DNA of 64,000 nucleotides from Fodinibacter sp963763015 (GTDB taxonomy: Bacteria > Actinomycetota > Actinomycetes > Actinomycetales > Dermatophilaceae): contig CAVXML010000008.1 of NCBI GenBank assembly GCA_963763015.1, forward strand, positions 186,001 through 250,000, read 5' to 3'. Of this stretch, positions 1-8,404 are shown piece after piece. The notes below the pieces were generated by a model. It ran no database searches, had not been told where the DNA came from, and saw only the letters and a program-made list of their open reading frames with translations. Within the stretch, counting starts at the first letter, position 1. Each line of letters opens with the position of its first letter. The position numbers were made by a program, and so were the translations under genes.

Positions 1-168
1 AGAACGGGTGTTCGCAAAGCCCCGGGGAGGGGTGCGGCGTTGTTAGCGTCGGTCCAGTCGCAGCCCCCACGGTGCGGCACGACGCACCCGACGGGGGGTC
101 CGGTACCCCGGGTGCGACCCATGGTCCAGCAGTGGCGCCATCTCCGTTCCCCCGCAAAGGACGAGACC

Positions 169-1005
169 GTGCCCCAGACCACCGCCCCCACCCCGAGCGC
201 CACCGGCACCGCCGAGCCGCTCCCGCGCCACCACGACATCGACACCGACGTCGAGGACCTGGCCACCGCCGCCCGGGACACCACCGACCCGGGCACCGCC
301 GCCGACCTGCGCGAACGGATGGTCCTGACCGCCCTGCCCCTGGCCGATGCGATCGCGCTGCGCTACGCCGGGCGCGGCATCGAGACCGACGACCTGCTCC
401 AGGTCGCCCGCACCGCCCTGGTCAAGGCCGTGCACCGCTACCAGCCCGGCACCGGCCCCGGCTTCGCCGCGTTCGCCGCCCCCACCATCTCCGGGGAGGT
501 CAAGCGCTGGTTCCGCGACCACGGCTGGTCGGTGCGACCCCCCCGCCGGATCCAGGAGCTGCGCGCCGCCCTGGTCACCGAGGAGGAACGCCTGCGCCAC
601 CACCTCGCCCGCGACCCCCACGACACCGAGATCGCCGCCGCCCTGACCGTCACCGCCGACGACATCGCCGAGGCCCGCTCCTGCTCCGCCGGCTACCACG
701 CCACCTCCCTGGACGCCCCCACCCCCGCCGGCACCCCCCTGGCCGACCACCTCCTGACCACCGAGAACCACACCACCGCCATCGACCTGCACCACGCCCT
801 GCGCCACGCCATCACCCACCTCACCGACCGCGAACGCCTCGTCCTGCGCCTGCGCTTCGTCGACGAGCTCACCCAGACCCAGATCGGCGACGCCATCGGC
901 GTCTCCCAGATGCAGGTCTCCCGCATCCTGCGCACCACCCTCACCCGCCTACGCACCCACCTCCAGGACACCGACACCCCCCACACCCACACCCCCGCCG
1001 CCTGA
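169..1005 (+). CDS. SigB/SigF/SigG-family RNA polymerase sigma factor
   Basis: This is a 278-residue alternative sigma factor of the SigB/SigF/SigG type, which redirects RNA polymerase to stress or stationary-phase promoters. Region 2 is clear (RYAGRGIETDDLLQVA, then SGEVKRWFRDHGWSVRPPRR), followed by region 3. Region 4 ends in the helix-turn-helix TQIGDAIGVSQMQVSRIL. I chose the GTG at 169 because AAAGGA lies about 7 bases upstream; the frame is open back to 40, so a longer form cannot be excluded. No anti-sigma factor or antagonist gene is adjacent, which is unusual for this family. Third positions are almost always C, with many Thr and His codons, and this composition looks different from the neighbours. 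The family call is firm; the stimulus is unknown. Confidence 0.9.
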   Translation: MPQTTAPTPSATGTAEPLPRHHDIDTDVEDLATAARDTTDPGTAADLRERMVLTALPLADAIALRYAGRGIETDDLLQVARTALVKAVHRYQPGTGPGFAAFAAPTISGEVKRWFRDHGWSVRPPRRIQELRAALVTEEERLRHHLARDPHDTEIAAALTVTADDIAEARSCSAGYHATSLDAPTPAGTPLADHLLTTENHTTAIDLHHALRHAITHLTDRERLVLRLRFVDELTQTQIGDAIGVSQMQVSRILRTTLTRLRTHLQDTDTPHTHTPAA

Positions 1006-1016
1006 GCGGCGGGGCG

Positions 1017-1060
1017 GGGACGTGGGGGTACGAGCCGGGGCCTGTGGCCCCCAACGTCCC
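1017..1060 (+). terminator. Hairpin terminator after the sigma factor gene
   Basis: GGGACGTGGGGG (1017-1028) pairs with CCCCCAACGTCCC (1048-1060), giving about 12 base pairs with one bulge. It starts 12 bases after the sigma-gene stop. There is no T-run, as is common for GC-rich actinobacterial terminators. Confidence 0.55.
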
Positions 1061-1178
1061 GGGCGCCGCTCGTCGTGGTGATCGCACCCGCGGACTGCGA
1101 ATGCCTGGTCCGCTACCGATCCCGCTGAGGGGAGCGCCCGGACAGTCACCCGCCCTCCTGATCCGCCTTGCCCGATCG

Positions 1179-1203
1179 GTTTGGCCGGGGACGCGTCGGG
1201 AAC
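1179..1203 (+). promoter_or_regulatory. Putative SigB/SigF-type promoter (GTTT-N15-GGGAAC)
   Basis: GTTT (1179-1182), a 15-base spacer and GGGAAC (1198-1203) match the general form of actinobacterial SigB/SigF promoters, GTTT-N14-16-GGGTA(T/C). The ANTAR gene start is 34 bases downstream. GTTT is rare in the intergenic DNA of this window. The consensus is established knowledge; its use here is inference. Confidence 0.45.
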
Positions 1204-1237
1204 AGGAAGGGCGACACCGACAGGCAAAGGAGAGCAC

Positions 1238-1957
1238 ATGGCCCTGGAACCCATGCCCGAGACGAACCAGGCCCTGAGGACCATCGGCGCGTGGACCGAG
1301 CAGGACCTCGTCGCCGACCTGACGCATGCTGCCCGCCTCGTGGAGGAGGAGGTTCCCTCCTGCGTGGGGCTGAGCGTCTCGCTCCTCAAGGAGGGCCTGA
1401 CCTTCACGATGGTCTCCAGCTCGCCGGAGATCGCGACGCTCGACGGGGTCCAGTACGCGGTCGGCGGCCCGTGCGTCGACGCGGTCGCACTCGGCGCGAC
1501 GCTCGCCGGCGGAGGCGACGCCGCGGGGCTCCTCGGCGAGGACCGCTGGGCGGCGTTCGCCCGGGTGGGTGCTGCGCACGGCGTGCTCAGCACGCTCTCG
1601 ATGCCGGTGCACACCGACGGCAAAGTCACGGGTGGGGTCAACTTCTACGCCTCGGCACCGGACGCCTTCAACGGCCACCACGACGCACTGGCCGCGATCA
1701 TGGGCGCGTGGGCGCCCGGAGCGGTGCGGGACGCCGACCTTGCGTTCTCCACCCGCAGCGCGGCCCGGGACGCCCCGCAGCACATCGAGAACCGCGCCGT
1801 CCTCGACCAGGCGACCGGCGTCCTGATGGCCGAGCGCGGCGTCGACGAAGAGGCCGCCCGCGACGTGCTGGCGCAGGCCGCCGACCGGGCCGGGGTGCCG
1901 CAGGTCGAGATCGCACGCGCGGTGGTCCGTCCCCTGGCGTCCCGGACCGACGCCTAG
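1238..1957 (+). CDS. GAF and ANTAR domain-containing protein
   Basis: This is a 239-residue GAF-ANTAR regulator. ANTAR domains bind paired hairpins in RNA and act as antiterminators; the GAF domain senses a small molecule, redox state or partner. The GAF region covers roughly residues 25-165 and the ANTAR helices roughly 180-235, with the characteristic AVLDQATGVLMAERGVD stretch near residue 190. The start is the ATG at 1238, preceded by AAAGGAGA, rather than the further upstream start in the same frame. This arrangement is common in Micrococcales, where such genes often answer to general stress sigma factors; the GTTT-N15-GGG element upstream fits that. Target RNAs cannot be named from the window. 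Confidence 0.85.
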   Translation: MALEPMPETNQALRTIGAWTEQDLVADLTHAARLVEEEVPSCVGLSVSLLKEGLTFTMVSSSPEIATLDGVQYAVGGPCVDAVALGATLAGGGDAAGLLGEDRWAAFARVGAAHGVLSTLSMPVHTDGKVTGGVNFYASAPDAFNGHHDALAAIMGAWAPGAVRDADLAFSTRSAARDAPQHIENRAVLDQATGVLMAERGVDEEAARDVLAQAADRAGVPQVEIARAVVRPLASRTDA

Positions 1958-2009
1958 GAACGACACCGAGCCCACGCGCCGTGCACTCACGCGCCGGGCC
2001 GCGGGGCGG

Positions 2010-2015
2010 TACCGT
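2010..2015 (+). promoter_or_regulatory. -10 element TACCGT of a leaderless gene
   Basis: TACCGT ends 7 bases before the ATG at 2023 of the serine hydrolase gene, and no Shine-Dalgarno sequence is visible. Transcription would begin at or next to the start codon. Confidence 0.45.
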
Positions 2016-2022
2016 CCGGCGC

Positions 2023-3372
2023 ATGCGTGTGTTCCTCCGGGTCGTCGCGGTGCTCCTTGTCCTCGTCGTCGTTGCCGGGGTCGCGGGCTACTTCTACGCC
2101 CGCCCGCTGCTCGAGACGGGCACGGGCTACGCCGCCAAGAACGCGTGCTCGGTGGTGCTCGTCGCCGACCGGGAGGACCCCGACACGGACCTGCCGCCCA
2201 GCCCCCTCGTCCCGTTCCTCACCGGGTACGTCAACGAGGCCGGCCGCTCGAGCACCTCGCAGATCCTGTTCACGCTCTCGACGCAGAAGGCCTGGTACAC
2301 ACCGGGCTTCGGCTGCACCGTGGCCGAGCGACGGCCGTCACTGGGCTCGGCCAGGAAGGTCAGCGGGGACCTCAACCCGCTCTCCGAGGCGCCGGCGCCC
2401 GAGGTGTCGCCGGAGGTCGAGGCGGCCCTCGACCGGGCCTTCGGTGACGACCTCCCGGCAGCGCGTGGCGAGGCGCTCGGCACCCGCGGCGTCGTGGTCC
2501 TGCGCGACGGACAGCTGGTGGCGGAGCGGTACGCCGACGGTTTCACCGCGGAGACGCCGCAGCTCGGCTGGTCGATGGCCAAGAGCGTCACCAACCTGCT
2601 CGTGGGCCGGTTCGTCCGCCAGGCCCGCCTCGCGGTCGAGGACTCCGAGCTGCGTCCCGAGTGGACCGACGAGCGCCGCGCGATCACCGTGGACCAGCTC
2701 ATGCGGATGACGAGCGGCCTCACCTGGGACGAGACGTACGCCCTCGGCACACCCATCACCGAGATGCTCTACGCCGAGGACGACATGGCCGGGTACGCCG
2801 CGAGCCAACCCCTCGCGCACCAGCCCGGCACGTACCAGCAGTACTCCAGCGGGTCGACGAACATCCTGTGCGGGGTGCTCAAGGACCTCGCCGACGCACC
2901 GGATGCCGACCTCCCCCGCCAACAGCTCTTCGCCCCGCTGGGCCTGGCCTCGGCGACGTGGGAGGTCGATGCCGCCGGCACGCCGGTGTGCAGCTCATAC
3001 CTGTGGGCCACGCCCCGCGAGTGGGCCGCGATCGGCCAGTTCGCGCTGCAGGACGGCGAGTGGGCAGGGGAGAGCCTGCTGCCGCAGGGGTGGATGCAGC
3101 AGTCCACGACTGCCACCGACGTCGCTCGCTCCGAGGAACGGGGCTACGCGGCCGGGTGGTGGGTCAACCGCCAGGCCGATGGCTCGCTGGTCGACCCCTC
3201 GCTCCCAGAGGACACCTACTGGGCGCAGGGGCACGACGGCCAGCGGCTCTACGTCGTGCCCTCCGAGCGGCTCGTCGTCGCGCGGCTCGGCTTCAGCCCG
3301 GAGATCGACCCGGAGAACCTGCGCACCGACGAGCTCGTCGCCGAGCTCGTCCGCCTGGGCGCCGGGGGCTGA
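2023..3372 (+). CDS. Membrane-anchored serine hydrolase (beta-lactamase/class C fold)
   Basis: This 449-residue protein belongs to the class C beta-lactamase/DD-peptidase-like serine hydrolases, a fold that includes 6-aminohexanoate-dimer hydrolase and esterases. An uncleaved signal or membrane helix covers about residues 3-25, so the catalytic domain should lie outside the membrane. The SxxK nucleophile motif is S-M-A-K at residues 184-187. The second-motif tyrosine lies in QYSSGSTN, and the third motif is probably the HDG of QGHDGQRLY. The ATG at 2023 is used because a -10-like TACCGT sits 7 bases upstream and the preceding codons have no coding character. The substrate is unknown; real beta-lactamase activity is unlikely on homology grounds. 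Confidence 0.85.
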   Translation: MRVFLRVVAVLLVLVVVAGVAGYFYARPLLETGTGYAAKNACSVVLVADREDPDTDLPPSPLVPFLTGYVNEAGRSSTSQILFTLSTQKAWYTPGFGCTVAERRPSLGSARKVSGDLNPLSEAPAPEVSPEVEAALDRAFGDDLPAARGEALGTRGVVVLRDGQLVAERYADGFTAETPQLGWSMAKSVTNLLVGRFVRQARLAVEDSELRPEWTDERRAITVDQLMRMTSGLTWDETYALGTPITEMLYAEDDMAGYAASQPLAHQPGTYQQYSSGSTNILCGVLKDLADAPDADLPRQQLFAPLGLASATWEVDAAGTPVCSSYLWATPREWAAIGQFALQDGEWAGESLLPQGWMQQSTTATDVARSEERGYAAGWWVNRQADGSLVDPSLPEDTYWAQGHDGQRLYVVPSERLVVARLGFSPEIDPENLRTDELVAELVRLGAGG

Positions 3373-3424
3373 GCACCGGCTGGGCTGTCGGGCTCGCCGG
3401 CCGGGGTGGTCCTCCTGGTCCGGC

Positions 3425-4369
3425 TCAGAGGGATGCCGTGACGGTCACGCGCCGGGCGTCGGCGACGTCGCCGAAGAAGGGCACGCAGGACACGTCGACC
3501 GTCGCACCGGCCGAACCCGCCGGAGCGGTGCACACGGTCTCCACACGGTCAGTGCCGGCGGCAGCGGACATCGTGAACAGCACCGGGAAGCCGTTGTCGT
3601 CCTCCAGGGTTGCCCGCATCCCGGTGACGTTGACGAGGGGCACCCCACCGCCCTGTTGCTCCAGCCGCCAGCCGTCCTCGACGACGGCGCGGGGCAGCTC
3701 GAACCCGTCGCCGACGGCGACGTCGATCCGCTCGCCGAGCCCCTCGGTCGGGAGGCCGCTCGGCACCTCGGTGGGGAAGGTGGAGGGAAGGCTGTCGACG
3801 ACCTCGTCGGCGGCGCGGGACACGAGGAAGACCAGCGCGACGACCGCGACGGCCACGACCAGCAGAAGGGCCAGTCCCGCGATGAGGCACCCCTTCGCGA
3901 GCCCTCCGGATCCCTGCGGCGGCGGTGCCTGCCACTGCCCGCCGGGCGAGCCGTACCCGGCGGGGGAGCCGTAGCCGCCGGGCGCGGCGTACCCGCCGGG
4001 CGAGCCGTACGCACCGGGCGCGCCGTACGCACCGGATGTGCCGTACGCACCGGGTGCGCCCTGGTCGGCGGGGTACGTCACGGGCGGCGGGCTGCCGTAC
4101 GTCGGGACGCCGGCGGCGCCGGCCCTCGCGGCCCCGGCAGGGTCTCCGGCAGGTGGCGTCGGCGAGGCCTGCGGGAGGACCTGGGTGCCCGACACGTCGA
4201 GCGCCTGGGTCTCGTCCACGGTCGAGCTCCACGACGGCGCGGGTGGGGGGGCGGTGGGGTCCATGGGCTCGGTCGGCGCCGGCATCCGGAACTGCTCGGT
4301 CCAGGCGGACCCGTCCCAGTAGCGCTCACGCCCGTCCGGCTGCAGGTGCCATCCCGCGGGTGCCGACAT
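3425..4369 (-). CDS. DUF2510 domain membrane protein with Gly/Tyr/Pro repeats
   Basis: This is a 314-residue protein of unknown function. The first 30 residues are a DUF2510 domain (GWHLQPDGRERYWDGSAWTE), a short Trp/Tyr-rich module frequent at the cytoplasmic end of actinobacterial membrane proteins. A low-complexity linker follows, with GAYG, GGYG and GSPGGY tetrapeptides at about residues 95-155. Next come one membrane helix (about 165-190) and a C-terminal domain of roughly 120 residues that would be extracellular. The ATG at 4369 is preceded by a strong GAGGAGG. It is convergent with the serine hydrolase and lies upstream of the alpha/beta hydrolase gene on the same strand, 42 bases apart. 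The C-terminal domain is not one I recognise. Confidence 0.8.
   Translation of the reverse strand: MSAPAGWHLQPDGRERYWDGSAWTEQFRMPAPTEPMDPTAPPPAPSWSSTVDETQALDVSGTQVLPQASPTPPAGDPAGAARAGAAGVPTYGSPPPVTYPADQGAPGAYGTSGAYGAPGAYGSPGGYAAPGGYGSPAGYGSPGGQWQAPPPQGSGGLAKGCLIAGLALLLVVAVAVVALVFLVSRAADEVVDSLPSTFPTEVPSGLPTEGLGERIDVAVGDGFELPRAVVEDGWRLEQQGGGVPLVNVTGMRATLEDDNGFPVLFTMSAAAGTDRVETVCTAPAGSAGATVDVSCVPFFGDVADARRVTVTASL
3945..4062 (-). repeat. Degenerate 12-base repeats encoding Gly-Tyr-Gly/Ala-Pro units
   Basis: About nine imperfect copies of a GCCGTACGCACCGG-like unit lie inside the DUF2510 gene and encode its GAYG/GGYG linker. They keep the reading frame and are protein low complexity, not a CRISPR array. 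Confidence 0.6.
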
Positions 4370-4411
4370 GTCGTCCTCCTCGGTGGTCCTGTGCGGCAGC
4401 GTAGTCCCCGC

Positions 4412-6121
4412 TCAGCGCGGCTCGAACACCGCCGTGAGGGCCTCGGCCCGCGCCGGTGCCCAGTCGGGTGGACGGGTCACGGCGGCCCAGGCGCGCAGGT
4501 GCGCGCCGGCCGAGTACATGTGGCCGTAGCCGTCGGGCACCTCCCCGGCGCTGGGCAGGTCGACGAGCACCTGCCACATCGTGAGGATCGGGAACCACCC
4601 CATCGCGGGCGAGACGTCGGGACCGCGCTCGTCGTCGGCGAGCCACTCCGGCTCGTCGAAGGCCAGGTCGGTGGAGAAGAAGACGACAGGGTCCGAGGCG
4701 TGCTGGAGGTAGGCCAGCCGGGTCGGCCCCCACGCCCCGGTTCCTCGGTCGAGTCCGCCCCGCTCGTCGGTGAAGCGCACGGTGCGCCCGTCCTCGTACA
4801 CCGGCAGGGATGCCGGGCTGCCCTCGTCACGGCCCTCCTCGAGTCGTGTGTGCATGGCGTTGACGAAGGTCGGACCGACCATGAGGGCCCCGTCGACCGG
4901 CTCGTTGACGATGTTGACCGAGGTCAGCACGCTCTCGACGCCCAGGGAACCGAGGGAGAGCCCGTAGAGGTACAGCGCCGGCCGGTCGTCCTCGGGGAGC
5001 TCGGCCCAGCGCGTGCGCACCGCCTCGAACACCGCCCGCGACGTCTCCACGACCGCCTCCTGGTCGGCGAGCAGCGAGATCCAGCTCGGCAGGTAGGAGT
5101 ACTGCACCCCGGCGATGGCGGTGTCACCGTTCCAGAGGTACTCGAGCGGGTCGGTGCCGTTCCGGTCGAGGAAGCCCATGCCGGTGGTCGTCGCGACGAC
5201 GAGGACCTCACGCTCGAAGGCGCCGGTGCGCTCGAGCTCGGCGAGCACGAGCTCCGCTCGGGCCTGCGGGGTGGCGGCGCTCTGCAGACCCGCGTAGACC
5301 CGGATGGGCGTCCTGGCCCCCGGGCCGTTGACGGCCTCGAGCTGGGCAACGGTGGGTCCGCCCCGCACGAAGATCCGCCCGTACCTGCCGAGGTCCTCCC
5401 AGCGGGAGAGCGACTGCGCCGTGCCCGAGCGCTCCGGCGCCACGGGCCGGTCGGAGCTCTCGGAGCCCGCCCGGTCGCGTGGGGCGAAGATGGCGTTCGC
5501 CCCGCCGAAGAAGCCGTTGACGATGACCCCGGTCCACAGCCCCCAGAACATGATCCCGAGCAGCCCCACCCCGAGCACGAGGGCCAGGCGGGGGGGCAGG
5601 TGCCGGGCCAGCCACGAGACGGCGGCCCGCGTGCCCAGGCGGAGGACCCGGCCCAGCACGACGAGGGTGGCTGCGATGAGCGCGGTGACGAGCACGATCA
5701 CCGGCCAGATCATCGGCGACGTCGCCGGCATCCCGAACATGGCGCGGATCTCGTTCTGCCAGCCGACCAGCCGCCATCCCGAGAGGACGGCGGCCCCGAG
5801 GCCGAGGCCCACGAGCCCGCCGAGCAGGGTGGTGCGAGCCCTCCCGCGGATGCCCGGGATCCCGAGGTAGGTCCACAGGGCGTGGGTCCCCGCCCCGGCG
5901 CCGTAGCCCACGGCGACCGTGACGCCCGAGACGATGCCCTGGACCCAGGCCGTGCGCGGCAGCAGCGAGGGCATGAGCGACGCGGCGAAGGCCCAGGTGG
6001 CGACGGTCAGCCCCACGCCCGACACCACCCGGTCGAGGACCGCCTCGGGTCGCCCGATCGAGGGCACCCACGGGCTCGCGCGGACGCGGAGCGCGGCCGA
6101 CTCGACGAAGGCGACGCTCAC
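4412..6121 (-). CDS. Multispanning alpha/beta hydrolase (Abhydrolase_9 type)
   Basis: This 569-residue protein has four or five N-terminal membrane helices (within about residues 30-195) and a C-terminal alpha/beta-hydrolase domain of about 330 residues. That matches the Abhydrolase_9_N plus Abhydrolase_9 architecture of actinobacterial proteins of unknown substrate. The nucleophile elbow is visible as YGLSLGSLG. The start is the GTG at 6121, giving VSVAFVESAALRVRAS, with GAGGA upstream; the frame is open further back but loses coding character. It could act on lipids or envelope esters; that is inference from membrane anchoring only. It is divergent from the small acetyltransferase gene. Confidence 0.8.
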   Translation of the reverse strand: MSVAFVESAALRVRASPWVPSIGRPEAVLDRVVSGVGLTVATWAFAASLMPSLLPRTAWVQGIVSGVTVAVGYGAGAGTHALWTYLGIPGIRGRARTTLLGGLVGLGLGAAVLSGWRLVGWQNEIRAMFGMPATSPMIWPVIVLVTALIAATLVVLGRVLRLGTRAAVSWLARHLPPRLALVLGVGLLGIMFWGLWTGVIVNGFFGGANAIFAPRDRAGSESSDRPVAPERSGTAQSLSRWEDLGRYGRIFVRGGPTVAQLEAVNGPGARTPIRVYAGLQSAATPQARAELVLAELERTGAFEREVLVVATTTGMGFLDRNGTDPLEYLWNGDTAIAGVQYSYLPSWISLLADQEAVVETSRAVFEAVRTRWAELPEDDRPALYLYGLSLGSLGVESVLTSVNIVNEPVDGALMVGPTFVNAMHTRLEEGRDEGSPASLPVYEDGRTVRFTDERGGLDRGTGAWGPTRLAYLQHASDPVVFFSTDLAFDEPEWLADDERGPDVSPAMGWFPILTMWQVLVDLPSAGEVPDGYGHMYSAGAHLRAWAAVTRPPDWAPARAEALTAVFEPR

Positions 6122-6302
6122 GGGTGTCCTCGGGGCGGGCGGGTCGGTGGGGCAGGTGCACCAGGACGCCGGGGACGCCGGGTGCCACCTCCCGCGCCAG
6201 CCTAGGCCGGGTCCACGGCCCACGTCGGCCACTTCGAGGATGCCGACCCGGCGGACCCGGGGCGTCGGTGGATGAGAGGCTGCTCCCCAGGAGGTGGTCG
6301 GA

Positions 6303-6614
6303 GTGACCGATGTGGTCGTGACCCGCAACGAGGACCAGAACCGCTGGGAGGCCCGGGTCGACGGGACCCTCGCCGGCTTCGCCGAGTACCGGGAGACCGA
6401 GGCGCTCGTGATCTTCACGCACACCGAGGTGGATCCCGCGTTCGAGGGACGGGGGGTCGGCACCGCCTTGGCTCGCCATGCCCTCGACGAGGTGTTCGAC
6501 GAGGGCACCCACCGGGTCATGCCGGTCTGTCCGTTCATCAAGGGCTGGATCGGCAGGCACCCGGAGTACCAGCACCTCCTCCACGGCGCCCCGCCGGCGC
6601 CCCGCACCGGCTGA
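6303..6614 (+). CDS. Small GNAT-type N-acetyltransferase (COG2388-like)
   Basis: This is a 103-residue minimal acetyltransferase of the YidJ/COG2388 type, shorter than the usual GNAT domain. The acetyl-CoA-binding core is present as FEGRGVGTALARHALDE (about residues 54-70), followed by the conserved CPFIKGWIGRHPEY tail typical of this subgroup. The start is the GTG at 6303, because AGGAGG at 6289-6294 is 8 bases upstream; the in-frame GTG at 6294 overlaps that ribosome site. Substrates of this subgroup are not established. Confidence 0.85.
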   Translation: MTDVVVTRNEDQNRWEARVDGTLAGFAEYRETEALVIFTHTEVDPAFEGRGVGTALARHALDEVFDEGTHRVMPVCPFIKGWIGRHPEYQHLLHGAPPAPRTG

Positions 6615-6747
6615 CCCGGCTCCCGGCGACCGGCCCGCTTCCTCGCCGGGCTGGCGGCGAGGTGGCGATGTGGACGCCCCTCGATCGTCATCCCGGTGAG
6701 CGCGACCACCCGGTGGCGCTCGGACGGACCTGACCAAGGAGATCGCG

Positions 6748-7131
6748 ATGCGCTACATGCTGCTGATGAGCTACGCCGAGCCCGCCCCGGGTGAGATCCC
6801 CGAGGAGGCCGTCCAGGAGACCCAGGAGGCCTTCGGCGCCTACGGCCGGGCGCTGGAGGAGGCCGGCGTCCTGGTCGCCGCGGAGGTCCTGACCCCTGCC
6901 GCGTCGGCGACGACGCTCACCCTCCGGCGAGGGTCCCTCGAGGTCCAGGACGGCCCCTTCGCCGAGACCAAGGAGGCGCTGGCCGGGGCGTTCCTCGTGG
7001 ACGTCCCCGACCTCGACGCCGCCCTGGGCTGGGCGGAGAAGTGCCCCGGCGCCCAGTTCGGGGTCATGGAGGTCCGGGCGTGCTGGACCTCGTTCCTGGA
7101 CGGATCGTGGACGGCCCCCTGCCCGCTGTGA
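6748..7131 (+). CDS. YCII/DGPF domain protein paired with an ECF sigma factor
   Basis: This is a 127-residue YCII-related protein with the DGPF signature (EVQDGPFAETKEALAGAF). Members adopt a ferredoxin-like fold and have no agreed catalytic role. The start ATG at 6748 has AAGGAG at 6735-6740. The stop codon overlaps the GTG start of the following sigma factor gene, so the two are translationally coupled. DGPF proteins are the conserved genetic partners of the ECF42 sigma factors, and that is the main clue to this protein's role. Confidence 0.88.
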   Translation: MRYMLLMSYAEPAPGEIPEEAVQETQEAFGAYGRALEEAGVLVAAEVLTPAASATTLTLRRGSLEVQDGPFAETKEALAGAFLVDVPDLDAALGWAEKCPGAQFGVMEVRACWTSFLDGSWTAPCPL

Positions 7132-8360
7132 CCGAGCCGGGTGAGCGTCGCGCCGCCCTGGTGCGGGCCGAGCTCTCGGCCCGCACCAGCTACGGCCGGC
7201 TGCTCGCCCTGCTGGCGGCGGGAACCCACGACATCGCCGGCGCCGAGGACGCCCTCGCCGACGCGTTCGAGCGCGCGCTGCGCCGGTGGCCGGTCGACGG
7301 CGTTCCCGAGCGGCCCGACGCGTGGCTGCTCACCGTCGCCCGGAACCGTCAGCGCGACGCCTGGCGCTCGGCCGAGAGGACCCGCACGACCCCGCTCGAC
7401 CCGGCCGTGCACGCCCCGACCCGCCTCGACGTGGTCGACCCCGACGCCGTGCCGGACCGGCGGCTCGAGCTGCTGCTCGTGTGCGCGCACCCCGCGATCG
7501 CGCCGGGCGACCGCACGCCGCTCATGCTCAACACGGTGCTCGGCTTCACGGCAGAGCAGGTCGCTCGCAGCTACGCCGTCCCGACGCGCACGATGGCGAC
7601 CCGTCTCGTGCGGGCCAAGCGCCGGATCCGGGACAACCGCATCCCGTTCCGGCTCCCCGACCGCTCGCAGCTGCCCGAGCGCATGGATGCCGTGCTCTCT
7701 GCCGTGTACGCGGCGTACGTCATCGAGTGGTCGACCGGCTCTCGCGAGCGGGACCTGCCGCCCGAGGCGCTGTACCTCGCCGAGGTGCTCGCCGAGCTGG
7801 TTCCCGACGACCCCGAGGTGCACGGCCTGGCGGCCCTCGTCGAGCTGTCGGCGGCTCGGCGGAACGCGCGCCACTCGTCGAGCGGTGCGTTCGTCCCGCT
7901 GGCCTCGCAGGACGTCACCGCCTGGGACGCGCCGCTGATCGCCCGGGCCCACGAGCACCTCCGAGCGGCCCACCCTGCCAGGGTCGTCGGGCGCTACCAG
8001 CTCGAGGCGGCCGTCCAGGCCGTGCACTGCGCCCGCAGGGAGACCGGCCGCACCGACTGGGCCACCCTTCTCGACCTCCACCGCTCGCTCGCCGTCGTGG
8101 CTCCCAGCCTGGGGAGCGCGACCGCGCTGGCCGCCGTGACCGCCGAGGTCGAGGGGACGGCGGCCGGCCTCGCCCTCCTCGATGCGGATGCCGAGCGCAC
8201 GTCGCGGTTCCAGCCGGCCTGGGCGACCCGGGCCGAGCTCCTGTCGCGCCTGGGCCGGGCGGAGGAGGCGGCGACCGCGTACGACCGAGCCGTGGCACTC
8301 ACCCACGACCCCGCGGAGCGCCGGTACCTCGAGGACCGCCGGGCCGCGCTGCGGACCTGA
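7128..8360 (+). CDS. ECF sigma factor of the ECF42 type
   Basis: This is a 410-residue extracytoplasmic-function sigma factor with a long C-terminal extension. Region 2 is near residues 20-80 (ALADAFERALRRWP, PDAWLLTVARNRQRDAWR). Region 4 is near 120-180 (GFTAEQVARSYAVPTRTMATRL). The remaining 220 residues are helical and TPR-like, which characterises ECF42, a group without an anti-sigma factor where the C-terminal domain is thought to control activity. The GTG start at 7128 overlaps the YCII stop. The target regulon is usually the adjacent DGPF gene, so autoregulation of this pair is likely, but I do not see a certain promoter copy. Confidence 0.87.
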   Translation: MTEPGERRAALVRAELSARTSYGRLLALLAAGTHDIAGAEDALADAFERALRRWPVDGVPERPDAWLLTVARNRQRDAWRSAERTRTTPLDPAVHAPTRLDVVDPDAVPDRRLELLLVCAHPAIAPGDRTPLMLNTVLGFTAEQVARSYAVPTRTMATRLVRAKRRIRDNRIPFRLPDRSQLPERMDAVLSAVYAAYVIEWSTGSRERDLPPEALYLAEVLAELVPDDPEVHGLAALVELSAARRNARHSSSGAFVPLASQDVTAWDAPLIARAHEHLRAAHPARVVGRYQLEAAVQAVHCARRETGRTDWATLLDLHRSLAVVAPSLGSATALAAVTAEVEGTAAGLALLDADAERTSRFQPAWATRAELLSRLGRAEEAATAYDRAVALTHDPAERRYLEDRRAALRT

Positions 8361-8404
8361 CGCCAGGCCGCCGTCGACGCGGCGCGCGGTGGCAGGGTGG
8401 CGGC

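Noticed and set aside
43..819. A long minus-strand frame opposite the sigma factor gene
   Set aside because: It is Gly/Val-rich shadow coding; the plus strand has intact sigma regions 2 and 4.
1168..2022. N-terminal extension of the serine hydrolase gene
   Set aside because: The frame is open but runs through the ANTAR gene in another frame and lacks homology; the ATG at 2023 has its own -10.
2023..3372. Antibiotic-resistance beta-lactamase
   Set aside because: SxxK is present, but the second and third motifs resemble the broader serine hydrolase/esterase family and the protein is membrane-anchored; resistance is not supported.
3945..4062. A possible CRISPR-like repeat array
   Set aside because: The repeats are short, imperfect, without unique spacers, and encode Gly/Tyr/Pro units in frame. 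No cas gene is present.
2903..6205. A plus-strand open frame of about 1,100 codons over the hydrolase and DUF2510 genes
   Set aside because: The opposite strand has clear DUF2510 and alpha/beta-hydrolase motifs, and this frame is Arg/Gly/Pro-rich nonsense.
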